Source of the DNA: Bacillota bacterium
GTDB taxonomy: Bacteria; Bacillota; Clostridia; Lachnospirales; Anaerotignaceae
Assembly: GCA_023413275.1 (NCBI GenBank)
Contig: JAEZPX010000213.1
Location: 1-6,973 of the forward strand
DNA: 6,973 bases
Reading direction: 5' to 3'
Shown here piece after piece: positions 6,000 through 6,973 of the stretch. The stretch's first letter is position 1, and every line of letters starts with the position of its first letter. The notes below the pieces were generated by a model, which ran no database searches, had not been told where the DNA came from, and saw nothing but the letters and a program-made list of their open reading frames with translations. A program made the position numbers and the translations under genes.

Positions 6000-6433
6000 T
6001 TATTTCAAGCTTTGTTTATAAGATATTAGGGTGACGAGGTCCTCAAGGTGTCTCTGGTCTGTCACATCAATTGCCACACTCACCAGCTTTCCTTTGATAG
6101 GAGCATTTTCTAAGTCTACTTTCGTTTCAAGGGAAATGGGAAGATTCATTACGCCCAATCGGGCTTTCTCACTAAAGTGAAAGCTCACTTTAAAATAGCC
6201 CTGCCAAACGGACAGCCAAAAACAGTTTTCTTTTTTGATACAGCTTTTCCAAGCCATGATTTGCCGTCATTATAATAGTGCCATTCTAGCTCAATTTGAT
6301 TTTTATAAAGACTATCTTTAAATGTTTGATAAACATCTATGCTGCTTTCCAATGCAGAAGCAAGCATAGTATCTGTAGGATATTGATTCCTATCGTTTAG
6401 CAATGGTCGCTGCAATGTTTTCTCTCCCAGCAT
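6000..6433 (-). pseudogene. DUF3788-family gene split by a -1 frameshift
   Basis: Two overlapping reading frames together make one DUF3788-type protein of about 144 residues. The upstream frame (6433 to 6185) gives the N-terminal part, with the family-like IELEWHYYNDGKSWLGK block followed by KKKTVF. The downstream frame continues exactly in register from TGG at 6218 with WLSVWQGYFKVSF and ends at 6000 with DLVTLISYK. The simplest repair is one extra T in the five-T run at 6222-6218, so the gene has probably lost one base; a sequencing error is possible. Without repair the upstream frame adds only ten foreign residues and stops at 6185. The start is uncertain: ATG 6433 has no ribosome site, whereas TTG 6415 has GGGAG (6428-6424) 8 bases upstream and would give a 138-residue repaired product. 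DUF3788 function is unknown. It lies 83 bp upstream of the ATPase gene. Confidence 0.78.
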
Positions 6434-6464
6434 ATATTTATTTCATGTTGATATGATTTCATTT

Positions 6465-6473
6465 ATTATATCA
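6465..6473 (-). promoter_or_regulatory. Extended -10 promoter of the DUF3788 gene
   Basis: On the minus strand TGATATAAT (6473-6465), preceded by TG, is identical to the mgl promoter core and fits TRTGnTATAAT. The only -35 candidate, TTTTAA at 17 bases, is weak. Transcription would start near 6458, leaving room for the GGGAG ribosome site at 6428-6424. That favours TTG 6415 as the start codon. Confidence 0.6.
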
Positions 6474-6747
6474 CAATATTTTCCATATTAAAACCCCTCC
6501 CAATTTTAGTAACTCTCGGAATAGTAAACCTAAAGGCCTAAGGGTTGTGTCAAATACCAAAATTACAATGTGGGAACAACACTAAAAACATCATACATGT
6601 TCCAACTGAATACACAAAACTAACTATTTTTCCAACTTTTATTGCCATAAAAATGGCACCCACTGGATTTCATCCATAGGCGCCATTTTGTTTCACTATC
6701 TATTGCATTGATGCATTCCTTTTCAAAGCTTATAAATGCTTACTTAC
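6474..6747. other. Gene-free stretch between DUF3788 and the RsiV-like gene
   Basis: The whole gap between genes is 314 bp (6434-6747). Its left end holds the DUF3788 promoter and its right part a long hairpin. In between, TGGGAACA (6571-6578) can pair with TGTTTCCA (6598-6605) with one wobble pair. GGGTTGTGTCAAATACC near 6542 looks a little like an insertion-sequence end but has no partner copy or transposase here. I find no ORF with a ribosome site, no tRNA and no known riboswitch. Confidence 0.5.
6651..6690. terminator. Two-part hairpin, probable terminator of the RsiV-like gene
   Basis: AAAATGGC (6651-6658) pairs with GCCATTTT (6683-6690). After one mismatch CC pairs with GG, and an inner stem TGGAT/ATCCA (6665-6669 with 6673-6677) closes on a three-base loop. 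On the minus strand the stem ends in a run of five T residues. It lies 57 bases after the stop of the RsiV-like gene, as expected for its terminator. A rival small hairpin, TGCCAT/ATGGCA (6644-6649 with 6654-6659), shares one arm. Confidence 0.6.
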
Positions 6748-6973
6748 CTATTTCCCCACAGAGAGTTTTTTTTCAACTCTGATAATCCCTGAAGAATAAG
6801 GGGCAACTACTCCCGCTTCACTAATAAATGCAACCAATTGATTTTCTGCTGTCAAATAGAAGCCAATTTCTGCTTGGCTATCGTCCAACATTTTTTCTGC
6901 ACCATCAAAATAATTAGAAGGATTTTTTTTGATATCATCTTTTATAATATTCGTCAAATATTCTCTCTCAGCA
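6748..6973 (-). CDS. C-terminal end of a DUF3298/RsiV-like protein, cut by window edge
   Basis: The frame is open to the right edge, so only the last 74 residues are seen. The TTG at 6957 is inside the gene, since in-frame codons continue to the edge and no ribosome site precedes it. The segment IGFYLTAENQLVAFISEAGVVAPYSSGI resembles the end of DUF3298 domains, which have an F-x-hydrophobic-T start, a short turn, a hydrophobic strand and an APY-x-x-G motif. This domain forms the extracytoplasmic part of RsiV-type anti-sigma factors, where it binds lysozyme, and also occurs in other secreted or lipid-anchored proteins. Whether this one has an N-terminal anti-sigma region or only a signal peptide lies outside the window, so the role is open. 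The product ends in a short KKLSVGK tail, and a hairpin terminator follows. Confidence 0.7.
   Translation of the reverse strand, partial: AEREYLTNIIKDDIKKNPSNYFDGAEKMLDDSQAEIGFYLTAENQLVAFISEAGVVAPYSSGIIRVEKKLSVGK

Noticed and set aside
6541..6605. Possible insertion-sequence end (GGGTTGTGTCAAATACC) and surrounding degenerate repeats
   Set aside because: The resemblance is loose; there is no matching inverted copy, no target duplication and no transposase remnant in the window.

Overview
The window looks like a piece of chromosome from a low-GC Gram-positive anaerobe, most likely a member of the Clostridia. Base composition is AT-rich, genes have strong AGGAGG-type ribosome sites, several promoters carry the TRTGnTATAAT form common in Firmicutes, and methionine gamma-lyase, B3/B4-domain, YcxB-like, DUF3788 and RsiV/DUF3298-type proteins all fit that group. 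This is inferred from gene content; no rRNA or other phylogenetic marker is present.

Left part (1-1550): a B3/B4-domain protein runs off the left edge on the minus strand. It is divergent from a complete LysR-type regulator on the plus strand. The 157-bp gap holds a perfect minus-strand TTGACA inside a small dyad, so the regulator probably controls its neighbour. A 12-bp hairpin follows the regulator, then about 210 bp with no recognisable gene.

Middle (1761-3605): a complete methionine gamma-lyase on the minus strand is divergent from a 135-residue protein of unknown function on the plus strand. The region between them has a promoter for each gene and, between the promoters, an unusual set of inverted and direct repeats that looks like a shared operator. 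A 19-bp perfect hairpin closes the plus-strand gene and also serves the convergent gene beyond it.

Right part (3679-6973): five genes, all on the minus strand. From upstream to downstream they are the C-terminal end of a DUF3298/RsiV-like protein cut by the window edge, a DUF3788 gene broken by a single-base frameshift, a stand-alone ABC/AAA-type ATPase, a two-helix YcxB-like membrane protein, and a KynB-like cyclase-family metal-dependent hydrolase. Gaps of 83 to 114 bp between the last four leave it open whether they share a transcript.

No CRISPR array, tRNA, rRNA, insertion sequence or prophage gene was seen. Most of the window is ordinary metabolic and regulatory housekeeping. The points most worth a second look are the mgl/unknown-gene intergenic operator, the broken DUF3788 gene with an in-phase A_AAA_AAG heptamer just before the break, and the 135-residue unknown protein. 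I see no convincing evidence of a new multi-gene system.
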